A stretch of 64,000 bases of DNA, from the NCBI RefSeq assembly GCF_002915175.1, contig NZ_NXEJ01000004.1:248001-312000 (forward strand). The letters are read 5' to 3'. Shown here piece by piece: positions 1 to 9,358 of the stretch (position 1 is the first letter of the stretch; every line of letters begins with the position of its first letter). The position numbers were made by a program, and so were the translations under genes. The stretch is from Agrobacterium rosae (GTDB taxonomy: Bacteria; Pseudomonadota; Alphaproteobacteria; Rhizobiales; Rhizobiaceae). The notes beneath the pieces are model-generated. The model was not told where the DNA came from. It made no database searches and was given only the letters and a program-made list of their open reading frames with translations.

Positions 1-86
1 CTTAAGGCAGGCGAATCGTCGCAATCGGGCTTCGGCATCTCTGTCTTCATCGTCAGTTTTGCGTGGAGAATGCTGCAAGGTGGAAG

Positions 87-162
87 TGGTGAGAGGCGTG
101 GGACTCGAACCCACGACCCGCGCATTAAAAGTGCGCTGCTCTACCAGCTGAGCTAGCCTCTC
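87..162 (-). tRNA. tRNA-Lys (anticodon TTT)
   Basis: Read on the minus strand the 76 bases fold into a full cloverleaf. The 7-bp acceptor stem is GAGAGGC with GCCTCTC, the D arm carries AGCTGGTA, the anticodon stem GCGCA/TGCGC closes the loop CTTTTAA, and the T arm is GTGGG-TTCGAGT-CCCAC. Loop positions 34-36 are TTT, so the tRNA reads lysine AAA and AAG codons. The discriminator A and the 3' CCA are encoded (bases 90 to 87). It stands alone, divergent from the CcdA gene to its right. Confidence 0.97.
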
Positions 163-433
163 TCACCATATCGTTCCGCGTATCCCTCTGACACATAAAC
201 ACAAAAGCTGCGTTAAAGTTCAGTTGCTTTAAAAGCCGGGCTGCGTGTTCCTCGTTGGCGGCGAAGCGCCCTTCGGAAGTGCGCGGAACATAGGTAGAGG
301 CACGTCTGCGGTCAACCCATAAAAACGCGAATATTTCCCGTTCCCGCGTTTTTTTGTCGCGAGCGCAAAAAGGTGATTGGTCGTAAGGGGTTGGCCGCGT
401 TAAATGCGGTTTGAAATGTAGCGGAGTCCGCCC

Positions 434-1180
434 TTGTCCATCGCAGATATATCCCTTTTTACAGCGCTTCTGGCCGGTGCGCTCTCGTTTTTGTCGCCCT
501 GCGTGCTGCCGTTGGTGCCGCCTTATCTCTGCTATATGGCAGGTATTTCCGTGGAGCAGTTTCGGGATGAGCGCTATGAGGCAAAGCCCCAGGTTCGACG
601 GGCGGTGATGTTTGCGGCGCTGTTCTTTACGCTGGGATTCGCGACTGTTTTCGTGGCGCTGGGGGCGGGCGCGTCCAGCATCGGCATGGTGCTGCGCCAG
701 AACCTGGATATCCTCGCCAAGATCGGCGGCTTCATCATTATTCTGATGGGGTTGAATTTCCTCGGCGTCTTCCGCATCGGACTATTTTCCCGGGAGGCAC
801 GGTTTCAGAGCGGCGGCAAACCGGCTACGCTGTCAGGTGCCTATATCATGGGTCTTGCCTTTGCCTTTGGCTGGACGCCGTGCATAGGTCCTGTCCTCGG
901 TGCCATTCTGGGGGTGGCGGCGTCGAAAGATACGGTGGGGGACGGGGCGATGTTGCTTGCCGTCTATTCCGCCGGGCTTGCCATTCCATTCTGGATCGCG
1001 GCGGCGTTTTCGGGAAGTTTCATGCGGTTTCTCGTCCGTTTCCGCCGCCATCTCGGCATGGTGGAAAAGGCGATGGGCGTGCTTCTCATTCTGACAGGTG
1101 TTGCTTTCATGTCCGGCTTCATCACCAATGTTGCAATCTGGTTTCAGGAAAGCTTTCCAATACTTATGCAGATCGGTTAA
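434..1180 (+). CDS. CcdA/DsbD-type thiol-disulfide transmembrane protein
   Basis: A 248-residue integral inner-membrane protein with about six hydrophobic segments. The two signature cysteines lie in matching proline-rich helices: Cys23 in LSPCVLPLVPP and Cys150 in FGWTPCIGPVLG. In the CcdA family these cysteines carry reducing equivalents from cytoplasmic thioredoxin to periplasmic partners such as the cytochrome c maturation thioredoxin. The chosen start is TTG at 434, because GGAG at 423-426 lies 7 bases before it and the first helix begins at once. No cytochrome c maturation genes lie beside it, so its periplasmic partner is not visible. Family is clear; exact role is inferred. Confidence 0.9.
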   Translation: MSIADISLFTALLAGALSFLSPCVLPLVPPYLCYMAGISVEQFRDERYEAKPQVRRAVMFAALFFTLGFATVFVALGAGASSIGMVLRQNLDILAKIGGFIIILMGLNFLGVFRIGLFSREARFQSGGKPATLSGAYIMGLAFAFGWTPCIGPVLGAILGVAASKDTVGDGAMLLAVYSAGLAIPFWIAAAFSGSFMRFLVRFRRHLGMVEKAMGVLLILTGVAFMSGFITNVAIWFQESFPILMQIG

Positions 1181-1215
1181 AGTACTGACGGCATCATATT
1201 GGGCGAGGGGGAGCC

Positions 1216-2160
1216 ATGGCTGAGATCGCCGGATTGCTGTTTCCGTTTTTCGGATTGATCTTGATCGGCTATCTCGCCGGGCGCATTACCAAGCAGCCTG
1301 CCGAGGCACTTGGTTGGCTGAACACCTTCATCATTTATGCGGCCCTACCGGCGTTGTTTTTCAAGCTGGTTGCCAAGACGCCCGTCGATCAGCTGGCGCG
1401 CATGGATTTCGTTGGCCTCAGCCTTCTGGCGACCTACTCCATTTTTACGCTGCTCTTCGTCATCGGTTATGTCATCCGCCGCAACAGTTTGGCAGACACA
1501 ACGATTCAGAGCTTTGCCGGGAGTTACGGCAATATCGGCTATATGGGGCCGGGGCTGGCACTGCTGGCTTTTGGAGAGCGCGCTGCGGTGCCGGTGGCGC
1601 TGATCGTATGTCTTGAGAACGCCATGCATTTCGTGACGGCCCCGGCGTTGATGGCGGTCGCCGGTGGAGACAAGCGTCCGCCGCTGAAGCTCGCCGGAGA
1701 TGTGGCGCGGAAGGTTCTCACGCACCCGTTCATCTTATCCGTCATCGCGGGTTTTCTCGCTGCCATCATCGGCTGGCCGCCGCCGCAACCTGTGCAGCAA
1801 CTGGTGGATTATCTGGCGCAATCGGCAGCGCCTTGCGCTCTGTTTGCTATGGGGGTGACGCTGGCTTTGCGTCCGTTGAAACGAGTGCCGGTTGAAATCA
1901 GCTATATCGTTCCTGCCAAGCTGATCCTGCATCCGCTTTTGGCCTATTTCATCCTGTCGTCTTTCGGCTCTTTCGATCCGATATGGGTTTCGACCGCGGT
2001 GCTGCTGGCCGCGCTGCCGACGGCCACGAATGTCTTCGTTATCGGTCAGCAATATGGGGTTTGGCAGGAACGAGCGTCGGCAACGATTCTTGTGACTACA
2101 GGCTTGTCGGTTTTCACCGTTTCATTGGTGCTTTACTTCATCCGTTCCATGAGCGTCTAA
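1216..2160 (+). CDS. AEC family permease (auxin efflux carrier fold)
   Basis: A 314-residue protein made almost wholly of hydrophobic helices (about ten), arranged as two inverted halves as in the AEC/MdcF family (PF03547). It starts at ATG behind a GAGGGGGAG Shine-Dalgarno sequence. Family members move small carboxylates, amino acids or auxin-like compounds; nothing here fixes the substrate. The last 23 bases overlap the 3' end of the convergent UbiH-type gene on the other strand. It follows the CcdA gene by 35 bases and may share its transcript. Confidence 0.85.
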   Translation: MAEIAGLLFPFFGLILIGYLAGRITKQPAEALGWLNTFIIYAALPALFFKLVAKTPVDQLARMDFVGLSLLATYSIFTLLFVIGYVIRRNSLADTTIQSFAGSYGNIGYMGPGLALLAFGERAAVPVALIVCLENAMHFVTAPALMAVAGGDKRPPLKLAGDVARKVLTHPFILSVIAGFLAAIIGWPPPQPVQQLVDYLAQSAAPCALFAMGVTLALRPLKRVPVEISYIVPAKLILHPLLAYFILSSFGSFDPIWVSTAVLLAALPTATNVFVIGQQYGVWQERASATILVTTGLSVFTVSLVLYFIRSMSV

Positions 2161-3352
2161 GGCTGCCGAAAATCATCGAGGGCAGGGCTTTGATGCCGCG
2201 ACCTGGCTCGATGCCTTCGCGCATGACCAGACCCCGCCAAGGCCCGACGCTGGAGAGAACATGCAGGCCCGCGGCCCGCGCCATCTGCACGGGCAGGAGG
2301 CTTGATAGCAGCGAGCGGTTCAAAAGATCGACGCTGAGTGTCCGGCTGACAACATCGGCACGGCGGCGGCGGTCGAACGTCGAGCCCGCATCACTGGGAA
2401 TAGTCTTGCCAGTCAGGGTACCGAGAAGTTCGGTCAGCACGATAATATCCCGCAGGCTGAGGTTCAGGCCCTGTGCGCCGATCGGCGGAAAGCCATGGCC
2501 GGATTCACCCACCAGCGCCACGCGGCCCTTGCCGTAACGATGCGCGGTCATGCTGGAAAGCGGCCACGTCTGCACGTCGTCGGATACGGTGACGGTGCCG
2601 AGCATGGATTGCATGCGGTCTTCGACGCGGCGGCTGAGGTCTTCCAACAGAAGGGTGGTGAGTTCGGCAGCCTGCTGCGGTGTTACCACCCAGACCAGAC
2701 TGGAACGGTTGCCGGGAAGAGGTACCTGCGTGAACGGGCCGGTCGGCGTGTGAAATTCCGTGGAAACATTGCCATGCGGGCGGCTATGCTCGAAGTTCAG
2801 CACCACGGCGGTCTGCGGATAGGACCACGACCGCACGCCGATGTTGGCGGCTTCGCGCACCTTGGACTTTTTCCCATCAGCACCGACCAGAAAACTTGCG
2901 GCAATCTGCTCGCCATCTTCAAGGGTGAGGGTCGCTTCGCGCTCTGTGATCTCGATCGCGTCAGCGACGCCGTCGATAAGGGTGATGTTATTTTCCTGCG
3001 CGACGGCCTCGCCCAATACCGTCAGCAACGTGTCGTTGGCCATGTTCCACCCGAAGGCGGGGAGGCCGATTTCCGATGACCGAAAGGCTACCGTTGGCGC
3101 GCGCAGCAACCGATCCGTACCATCGATGATCTGCATGGTGGACAGCTTGGCCGCGGATGGCTCGATTTGCGACCAGAGGCCGAGGCGATCCAGAAAACGG
3201 ATGGACTGGTCCATCAAGGCGGTGGTGCGATGATCCAACCTCTCGGATTTAGGCGCTATCAGCGCAACGTTGCGGCCGGAGCGGGCAAGAGCGATAGCCG
3301 CAATCTGGCCGGCAAGTCCTGCACCCACGATGGCAATCTCGAAGTTTCTCAT
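2138..3352 (-). CDS. UbiH/UbiF-type FAD-dependent hydroxylase
   Basis: A 404-residue class A flavoprotein monooxygenase. The N-terminal Rossmann motif GAGLAGQIAA (near residue 10) binds the FAD ADP part. The C-terminal FAD motif is ALVGESGHGFPPIGAQGLN, with Glu where most relatives have Asp, followed by LSLRD typical of the ubiquinone hydroxylases. The likely role is one of the ring hydroxylations in ubiquinone synthesis. ATG at 3352 is preferred over an in-frame TTG at 3364, because GGACAGG lies just upstream of the ATG. The position specificity (C5, C6 or C1) cannot be read from sequence alone. Confidence 0.88.
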   Translation of the reverse strand: MRNFEIAIVGAGLAGQIAAIALARSGRNVALIAPKSERLDHRTTALMDQSIRFLDRLGLWSQIEPSAAKLSTMQIIDGTDRLLRAPTVAFRSSEIGLPAFGWNMANDTLLTVLGEAVAQENNITLIDGVADAIEITEREATLTLEDGEQIAASFLVGADGKKSKVREAANIGVRSWSYPQTAVVLNFEHSRPHGNVSTEFHTPTGPFTQVPLPGNRSSLVWVVTPQQAAELTTLLLEDLSRRVEDRMQSMLGTVTVSDDVQTWPLSSMTAHRYGKGRVALVGESGHGFPPIGAQGLNLSLRDIIVLTELLGTLTGKTIPSDAGSTFDRRRRADVVSRTLSVDLLNRSLLSSLLPVQMARAAGLHVLSSVGPWRGLVMREGIEPGRGIKALPSMIFGSLRRSWNG

Positions 3353-3576
3353 CGTCCTGTCCAATCCAGCTTTTACCTTAAACGCCTATACGCGTCCCAA
3401 ACATAGAAGTTCCGGCGCGCCGAATCCAGAACCCATCTGTGCCGCAATCGTCATGAGGACGCAGTAAAATCCATATTAGCATTAGGATAAGCTTTCGCGC
3501 ATGGTTGCAAACAGCGATAAATGGCCGCATACCGGACTGGACGTAGCGGATAAAAAACGAGGCGCCTGCGCTGACT

Positions 3577-4308
3577 ATGAAGATATTCAAATACAAGCGC
3601 GTGCCCTATGCAGAGATGCGGGCCTTTTCGGTCCACATCCTGACCGCATCCGGTTCATTCCTCGCATTTCTAGGCGTCGTGGCCGCGGCGGAGCATCGCT
3701 TCGTCGACATGTTCTGGTGGCTGGGTCTAGCGCTTGCTGTCGATGGTATCGATGGACCGATCGCCCGCAAGGTGCGGGTGAAAGAGGTTTTGCCGAACTG
3801 GTCCGGCGATACGCTCGACAACATCATTGATTATGTGACCTACGTTCTCCTACCGGCTTTTGCGCTGTACCAAAGCGGTATGATCGGCGAGCCATGGTCG
3901 TTCGTGGCCGCAGGCATGATCGTCGTGTCCAGCGCCATTTATTACGCCGATATGGGCATGAAGACCGATGAACACTTCTTTTCGGGTTTTCCCGTGGTCT
4001 GGAACATGGTGGTGTTCACTCTGTTCGTCATCGATGCCAGCGCGACGACGGCGATGACGGTCGTGACGATTTCGGTCTTCCTCACCTTCCTGAATATCAA
4101 TTTTCTCCATCCGGTGCGCGTCAAGCGCCTGCGTCCGCTCAATATGACGATATTCCTCGTATGGTGCCTCCTGGGCGGCTATTCGCTGCTGCTGCATTTC
4201 GACACGCCGACATGGGTGGCGGTGGGTGTCGCGATAACCGGGCTCTATCTCTATTGCGTTGGCGGGCTGATGCAATTGTTGCCGAAACTCGGCACCCGCA
4301 CGGAATAG
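3577..4308 (+). CDS. pcs: phosphatidylcholine synthase
   Basis: A 243-residue membrane protein of the CDP-alcohol phosphatidyltransferase family. The catalytic motif is complete: Asp59-Gly60-x2-Ala63-Arg64 and Gly77-x3-Asp81-x3-Asp85. The 12-residue spacing between Arg64 and Gly77 is the form typical of Pcs. The enzyme condenses CDP-diacylglycerol with choline to give phosphatidylcholine and CMP, the one-step route of rhizobia, agrobacteria and brucellae. About seven or eight hydrophobic helices follow. It is transcribed away from the UbiH-type gene, with a roughly 220-bp intergenic region between them; the Shine-Dalgarno sequence is weak. Confidence 0.95.
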   Translation: MKIFKYKRVPYAEMRAFSVHILTASGSFLAFLGVVAAAEHRFVDMFWWLGLALAVDGIDGPIARKVRVKEVLPNWSGDTLDNIIDYVTYVLLPAFALYQSGMIGEPWSFVAAGMIVVSSAIYYADMGMKTDEHFFSGFPVVWNMVVFTLFVIDASATTAMTVVTISVFLTFLNINFLHPVRVKRLRPLNMTIFLVWCLLGGYSLLLHFDTPTWVAVGVAITGLYLYCVGGLMQLLPKLGTRTE

Positions 4309-4343
4309 CAAAAACAGTCGTTCAAAACTTGCATGCCGGGTCT

Positions 4344-4371
4344 GTTTTACAGTTGTGCGCAGCAGTAAAAC
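4344..4371. promoter_or_regulatory. inverted repeat upstream of the BMP-type ABC importer
   Basis: GTTTTAC (4344-4350) and GTAAAAC (4365-4371) form a perfect 7-bp inverted repeat with a 14-base spacer. It lies between the pcs stop and the ABC operon start, about 110 bases upstream of the GTG. It could be an operator or an RNA hairpin. There is no U tract, so it is a poor terminator. Function unknown. Confidence 0.3.
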
Positions 4372-4480
4372 GGGTATCTAGTATCAATTACGGGCACTGC
4401 CCAATTTTAGTGCATGGTTATCGGTCCGTTGGCTCAACGCTTCGTAGAAAGTGCGGCTCCGGGTTGGAAAAGGGGAACAG

Positions 4481-6052
4481 GTGACGGGATTGGTGACGTC
4501 TGAGGCCTTGCCTCTATTGTCCGTTCGCCAGCTGACCAAGCTGTTTGGAGCATTTGGCGCGTGCAATGCGATCGATCTCGATATTGCGCCCGGTGAAATT
4601 CATGCACTGCTGGGTGAGAACGGCGCGGGAAAATCCACTCTGGTCAAGATGCTGTTCGGCGTACTGGCACCATCGGCTGGAGAGATTCTCTGGAAGGGCG
4701 AGCCTGTTCGCATCGGTTCTCCGGGCGAGGCGCGAAAGCTCGGCATCGGCATGGTCTTCCAGCATTTCTCGCTGTTCGAAGCGCTGACGGTTGCTGAAAA
4801 CATCGCGCTTTCACTGGACCCGAACATTTCGCTGAAAGAGATCGCCCGCGAGGCCGAAGCGCTGTCCAAGGCCTATGGCCTGCCGCTTGATCCTTACGCC
4901 CATGTGGCCGACCTTTCGGTGGGTGAACGCCAGCGTATCGAGATCGTGCGCGCGCTGCTGCAAAATCCGCAGCTTATCATTCTGGACGAGCCGACCTCCG
5001 TGCTGACGCCGCAGGAAGCGGATCGCCTGTTCGAAACGCTGGCCAAGCTCAAGGCCGAGGGACGTTCCGTTCTTTACATCAGCCACCGGCTGGAAGAGGT
5101 GCAGCGTATCTGCGATCGCGCCACGGTTTTGCGCCATGGCGAAGTAACGGGCGCCTGCGATCCGCGCAAGGAAACGCCGTCATCGCTGGCTCGCATGATG
5201 GTGGGTTCGGATGTCGCTGGCATTCAACGCGATGATGATCGCACCATTGGTGATGTGAGCGTTGAGATTGCCGGTCTGTCCGTTGCGGCCCGCACACCGT
5301 TCGCCGTTTCTCTCAAAGACATCTCCATGAAGGTCCGCGCTGGCGAGGTTCTGGCCATTGCCGGTGTTGCCGGTAACGGGCAGGGGGAACTGTTCGATGC
5401 TCTCTCCGGCGAATATCCCGTTGCTCATCACGAAGCGATTTTCCTGCGTGGCAAGCCTGTCGGTCGCATGGGCATTAATGGCCGCCGCCTGCTGGGTGCT
5501 GGTTTCGTGCCGGAAGAGCGCCACGGCCACGCCGCCGTGCCGACCATGACATTGTCTGATAATCTGCTTCTGGCCCGCTGTCGGTCTGACAGAAAAGCCT
5601 TCCTCAGCGGAGGTTTCCTGAAGGTCATCCGCAGTTCCACTATCAAAAATGCGGCCAAGCGCATTTCGGCCTCCATGGATGTGCGCAAAAGCGGGGATGA
5701 TCCGCTGGCGGGCTCACTCTCTGGCGGAAACCTGCAAAAATTCATCGTCGGGCGGGAGCTGGACCGTCAGCCCTCCGTGCTGGTCGTCAATCAGCCGACA
5801 TGGGGCGTGGATGCTGGCGCCGCCAGCCGCATTCGCCAGGCGCTGGTCGATCTCGCCAAAGCCGGTTCGGCTGTTATCGTCATAAGTCAGGATCTGGATG
5901 AAATCTTTGAAGTTGCCTCCAGCATTGCTGTCATCTCCGATGGCCGTCTGTCGCAGTCCTATCCGGCTGGTGAAATGAATCGTGAAAGGATCGGACTTTT
6001 GATGGGCGGTGTTCACGCAGGTCATGCGGAGGCTGCAGCCCATGCGCATTGA
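4481..6052 (+). CDS. BMP-family ABC importer, double ATP-binding subunit
   Basis: A 523-residue protein with two ABC domains in tandem, as in sugar and nucleoside importers of the RbsA/YufO type. The first domain has a full Walker A (GENGAGKS, residues 45-52), the signature LSVGERQ and Walker B with LDEPTSVLTP. The second has the usual degenerate P loop (GVAGNGQGEL), signature LSGGNLQ, and NQPTWGVDAG in place of a catalytic DEP, so only one site should hydrolyse ATP fully. GTG at 4481 is preferred because AGGGGAACAG precedes it; an in-frame upstream start exists at 4451. It overlaps the first permease by 11 bases and heads a four-gene operon. Confidence 0.92.
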   Translation: MTGLVTSEALPLLSVRQLTKLFGAFGACNAIDLDIAPGEIHALLGENGAGKSTLVKMLFGVLAPSAGEILWKGEPVRIGSPGEARKLGIGMVFQHFSLFEALTVAENIALSLDPNISLKEIAREAEALSKAYGLPLDPYAHVADLSVGERQRIEIVRALLQNPQLIILDEPTSVLTPQEADRLFETLAKLKAEGRSVLYISHRLEEVQRICDRATVLRHGEVTGACDPRKETPSSLARMMVGSDVAGIQRDDDRTIGDVSVEIAGLSVAARTPFAVSLKDISMKVRAGEVLAIAGVAGNGQGELFDALSGEYPVAHHEAIFLRGKPVGRMGINGRRLLGAGFVPEERHGHAAVPTMTLSDNLLLARCRSDRKAFLSGGFLKVIRSSTIKNAAKRISASMDVRKSGDDPLAGSLSGGNLQKFIVGRELDRQPSVLVVNQPTWGVDAGAASRIRQALVDLAKAGSAVIVISQDLDEIFEVASSIAVISDGRLSQSYPAGEMNRERIGLLMGGVHAGHAEAAAHAH

Positions 6053-7130
6053 GCTCGAAAAACGCACCGGCGTTTCCAACCTCTTCGCCATTCTGTCGCC
6101 TCTGCTGGCGCTGTTCCTGACGCTGGTCTTCGGTGCCATCATGTTTGCGCTGCTGGGCAAAAACCCGTTCAGCGCGCTCTATAGCTTCTTCATCGATCCG
6201 CTGCTGGAAGTCTGGTCGCTGCATGAGCTGGCAATCAAGGCAGCACCGCTGATCCTGATCGCGGTCGGCCTGTCGATCTGCTATCGCTCCAACAACTGGA
6301 ATATCGGTGCCGAAGGGCAGTTCACCATCGGCGCGATCACCGGCTCCATTCTGCCGGTGCTCTATCCGCAGTGGCAATCACCAATGATCCTGCCGCTGAT
6401 GCTCATCATGGGTGCTGCCGGTGGCGCGCTGTATGGGGGTATTCCTGCGCTGCTCAAAACGCGCTTCAACACCAACGAAATTCTGACCAGTCTGATGCTG
6501 GTCTATGTCGCGCAGCTTTTCCTAGACTGGCTGACGCGGGGCATCTGGCGTGATCCTGCGGGCTATAACTTCCCGCAGACGACAGCCTTCAACGAAAGCG
6601 CTGTGCTGCCGGAAATTCTCGAATCCGGTCGCGCCCATTGGGGCATCGTCTTCGCCATCATCGCGGCCATTGCGCTATGGTTCATGATGCGTTTCATGCT
6701 CAAGGGGTTTGAAGTGACGGTGTTAGGCCAGTCGCCACGGGCAGGGCGCTTTGCCGGGTTTTCCTCACGGGGCATGGTGTGGTTTTCGCTGGTGCTATCC
6801 GGCGCGCTGGCCGGTCTTGCTGGTATTTCGGAAGTCTCCGGCTCCATCGGCCATTTGCAGCCATCCATTTCTCCCGGTTATGGCTTCACCGCTATCATCG
6901 TTGCCTTTCTGGGCCGCTTGAATCCACTCGGCATCATCGCATCCGGATTCGTGCTGGCGCTGACCTATCTGGGCGGCGAGGCGGCGCAGCTTTCCATCGG
7001 TGTGTCCGATAAGGTCACGCGCGTCTTCCAGGGGCTGATGCTGTTCTTCGTACTCTCCTGCGATACGCTGATCATCTACAAAATCCGCATCCGTTTCGGG
7101 CGTGGCAACAGCAGCGAAGGAGCCGCATGA
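6042..7130 (+). CDS. BMP-family ABC importer, permease 1
   Basis: A 362-residue inner-membrane permease of the BPD_transp_2 family (PF02653). It has about eight to ten hydrophobic helices and the conserved stretch GNNWNIGAEGQ-like NNWNIGAEGQF near residue 85. Members pair with a second, shorter permease to import purine nucleosides or related compounds. ATG at 6042 was chosen because GGAGG at 6028-6032 lies 9 bases upstream; it overlaps the ATPase stop by 11 bases. The stop overlaps the next start as ATGA, showing tight translational coupling. Confidence 0.9.
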   Translation: MRIELEKRTGVSNLFAILSPLLALFLTLVFGAIMFALLGKNPFSALYSFFIDPLLEVWSLHELAIKAAPLILIAVGLSICYRSNNWNIGAEGQFTIGAITGSILPVLYPQWQSPMILPLMLIMGAAGGALYGGIPALLKTRFNTNEILTSLMLVYVAQLFLDWLTRGIWRDPAGYNFPQTTAFNESAVLPEILESGRAHWGIVFAIIAAIALWFMMRFMLKGFEVTVLGQSPRAGRFAGFSSRGMVWFSLVLSGALAGLAGISEVSGSIGHLQPSISPGYGFTAIIVAFLGRLNPLGIIASGFVLALTYLGGEAAQLSIGVSDKVTRVFQGLMLFFVLSCDTLIIYKIRIRFGRGNSSEGAA

Positions 7131-8050
7131 TGGATATGTTTCAGGCGATCCTTCTGACTGTCATTACGGCTGCAACACCGCTGGTCATCGCCGCTCTGGG
7201 CGAGCTGGTGACAGAACGTGCGGGCGTGCTGAACCTCGGTGTCGAGGGTATGATGATCATGGGTGCGGTCTGCGCCTTTGCTGCCGCCCATATCACCGGT
7301 TCGCCCTATATCGGTATCGTCGCTGGCATTGCGGCTGGAGCCGTTTTCTCGTTGCTCTTCGGTTTTCTGACGCTCACGCTCGTCACCAATCAGGTGGCGA
7401 CCGGGCTTGCGCTGACCATTCTCGGCCTTGGTGTATCTGGCATGCTGGGGGAGAGCTTCGTGGGCCTGCCCGGCGTCAAGCTGCCGCCCATCGTCTTTCC
7501 GGTTCTGTCAGACATTCCGGTCATCGGACCTGCGCTTTTCCGGCAAGATCTGATTTTCTACATGTCGATTGCGCTCGTCATCGGCATTGGCTGGTTCCTG
7601 TTCAAAAGCCGCACGGGCCTGAAAATCCGCGCCATTGGCGATAATCACGGCTCTGCCCATGCGCTGGGCATCAATGTCATCCGCACGCGCTATCTTGCCG
7701 TGATGTTCGGTGGTGCCTGTGCGGGCTTGGCCGGGGCGCAGCTTTCGCTGGTCTATACGCCGCAATGGGTGGAAAACATGTCTGCCGGGCGCGGCTGGAT
7801 TGCGCTGGCGCTGGTGGTGTTTGCATCCTGGCGGCCATGGCGGGTTCTGGCGGGTGGATATCTCTTCGGGGCCGTCACCATCGGCCAGCTGCATGCGCAG
7901 GCTCTCGGCATCGGTGTGCCGTCCCAACTTCTTTCAGCAATGCCTTACATAGCGACTATTGTGGTCCTCATCATCATCTCCCATAATCGTCGCACAACGC
8001 TGATCAATACACCGGCATCGCTCGGCAAACCGTTCGTGCCGGACCGTTAA
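7127..8050 (+). CDS. BMP-family ABC importer, permease 2
   Basis: A 307-residue second permease of the same family. It begins with the ERAGVLNLGVEGMM region that is hallmark for the partner subunit in nucleoside-type systems, followed by about eight hydrophobic helices. The start overlaps the previous stop (ATGA) and is preceded by GAAGGAG. It forms the heterodimeric channel with the upstream permease. The binding-protein gene starts 37 bases downstream. Confidence 0.9.
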   Translation: MMDMFQAILLTVITAATPLVIAALGELVTERAGVLNLGVEGMMIMGAVCAFAAAHITGSPYIGIVAGIAAGAVFSLLFGFLTLTLVTNQVATGLALTILGLGVSGMLGESFVGLPGVKLPPIVFPVLSDIPVIGPALFRQDLIFYMSIALVIGIGWFLFKSRTGLKIRAIGDNHGSAHALGINVIRTRYLAVMFGGACAGLAGAQLSLVYTPQWVENMSAGRGWIALALVVFASWRPWRVLAGGYLFGAVTIGQLHAQALGIGVPSQLLSAMPYIATIVVLIIISHNRRTTLINTPASLGKPFVPDR

Positions 8051-8087
8051 AAAAACCAGGTTCACGCCTAACCAAGCAGGGGTAAAA

Positions 8088-9161
8088 ATGAAGAAACTCA
8101 TCATCGCACTGGCCGCATCGGCCGCCGCAATCATCGGCGCGGTTCCCGCCGCCCAAGCCGCAGACGCCAAGAAGGTCTGCTTCGTCTATGTCGGCACCAA
8201 GACCGATGGCGGCTGGACGCAGGCGCATGACATTGGCCGTCAGGAACTGCAGAAGCATTTCGGCGACAAGATCGAAACGCCGTTCCTCGAAAGCGTTCCC
8301 GAGGGACCAGATGCCGAGCGCGCCATCGAGCGTATGGCCCGTTCCGGCTGCGAACTGATCTACACGACGTCGTTCGGCTTCATGGATGCCACCGTCAAGG
8401 TTGCCCAGAAGTTCCCGAAGGTGAAGTTCGAACACGCGACCGGCTTCAAAAACGCCGAAAACCTCGCCACCTACAATTCGCGCTTCTATGAAGGCCGCTA
8501 CATTCAGGGCCAGATCGCGGCCAAGATGTCGAAAAAGGGCGTTGCCGGTTACATCGCGTCCTTCCCGATCCCTGAAGTCGTTATGGGCATCGACGCCTTC
8601 GTTCTCGGCGCACAGTCCGTGAACCCTGAATTCAAGGTCAAGGTCGTCTGGGCCAACACCTGGTTTGACCCGGGCAAGGAAGCCGATGCCGCCAAGGCGT
8701 TGATCGACCAGGGCGTCGACATTCTGACCCAGCACACCGACACCACAGCCCCGATGCAGGTTGCTGCCGAGCGTGGCATCAAAGCCTTCGGTCAGGCATC
8801 CGACATGATCAAGGCTGGCCCAACCACGCAGATGACGGCGATCGTCGACACCTGGGGTGCCTACTACATCAAGCGCACACAGGCGCTTCTGGATGGCACG
8901 TGGAAGTCCGAATCGATCTGGGACGGCCTGAAAGACGGCATTCTCACCATGGCACCTTACACCAATATGCCAGATGACGTGAAGAAGATGGCGGAGGAAA
9001 CCGAAGCCAAAATCAAGTCCGGCGAACTGCACCCCTTCACCGGCCCGATCAAGAAGCAGGACGGTTCCGAGTGGCTGAAGGCTGGCGAAAAGGCTGAAGA
9101 CAAGGTTCTTCTCGGCCTGAACTTCTACGTCGCAGGCGTAGATGACAAGCTGCCGCAGTAA
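8088..9161 (+). CDS. BMP-family ABC importer, substrate-binding protein
   Basis: A 357-residue periplasmic protein with a standard signal peptide ending AAQAADA (cleavage near residue 25). There is no lipobox cysteine, unlike the lipoproteins of spirochaetes and Gram-positives. The rest matches the Bmp/PnrA fold (PF02608): an early YVGTKTDGGWTQAHD segment and the ALIDQGVDILTQHTD segment in the ligand cleft. Relatives bind purine nucleosides, but other Rhizobiaceae members bind different small molecules, so the ligand is open. It closes the operon ahead of a palindromic repeat and a terminator. Confidence 0.9.
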   Translation: MKKLIIALAASAAAIIGAVPAAQAADAKKVCFVYVGTKTDGGWTQAHDIGRQELQKHFGDKIETPFLESVPEGPDAERAIERMARSGCELIYTTSFGFMDATVKVAQKFPKVKFEHATGFKNAENLATYNSRFYEGRYIQGQIAAKMSKKGVAGYIASFPIPEVVMGIDAFVLGAQSVNPEFKVKVVWANTWFDPGKEADAAKALIDQGVDILTQHTDTTAPMQVAAERGIKAFGQASDMIKAGPTTQMTAIVDTWGAYYIKRTQALLDGTWKSESIWDGLKDGILTMAPYTNMPDDVKKMAEETEAKIKSGELHPFTGPIKKQDGSEWLKAGEKAEDKVLLGLNFYVAGVDDKLPQ

Positions 9162-9181
9162 CTTGGTTTTACTTCCGTCAT

Positions 9182-9247
9182 CCCGGCCTTGAGCCCGGGG
9201 ACGGAGACCAGTGCTCTCTATCGCCATCCTCGGGCTTGTCCCGAGGA
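9182..9247. repeat. RIME-like palindromic intergenic element
   Basis: Two GC-rich palindromes lie 28 bases apart. The first is CCCGGCC (9182-9188) with GCCCGGG (9193-9199), one mismatch. The second is a perfect TCCTCGGG (9227-9234) with CCCGAGGA (9240-9247) around CTTGT. This twin-palindrome layout in a non-coding gap resembles the RIME-type mosaic elements of Rhizobiaceae, known as dispersed non-autonomous repeats. The element may extend to about 9310. Confidence 0.65.
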
Positions 9248-9327
9248 TCTAATCACGCTTCTGCGGATGCGACGTGGCAGATGCCCTGGACAGGCCCGAG
9301 CATGACGACTGTGGGGTCTCATCTACC

Positions 9328-9358
9328 AAGCCGCGCCCGGAAACAGGCGCGGCTTTTC
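9328..9358 (+). terminator. Rho-independent terminator after the BMP importer operon
   Basis: AAGCCGCGCC (9328-9337) pairs perfectly with GGCGCGGCTT (9346-9355) around an 8-base loop, and the 3' arm runs into TTTTCTC. It lies 166 bases after the binding-protein stop and before glmU, so it should end the importer transcript. Confidence 0.8.

Noticed and set aside
8004..9227. 407-codon open frame antisense to the BMP binding protein
   Set aside because: Shadow of the sense gene, which has a clear signal peptide and family match.
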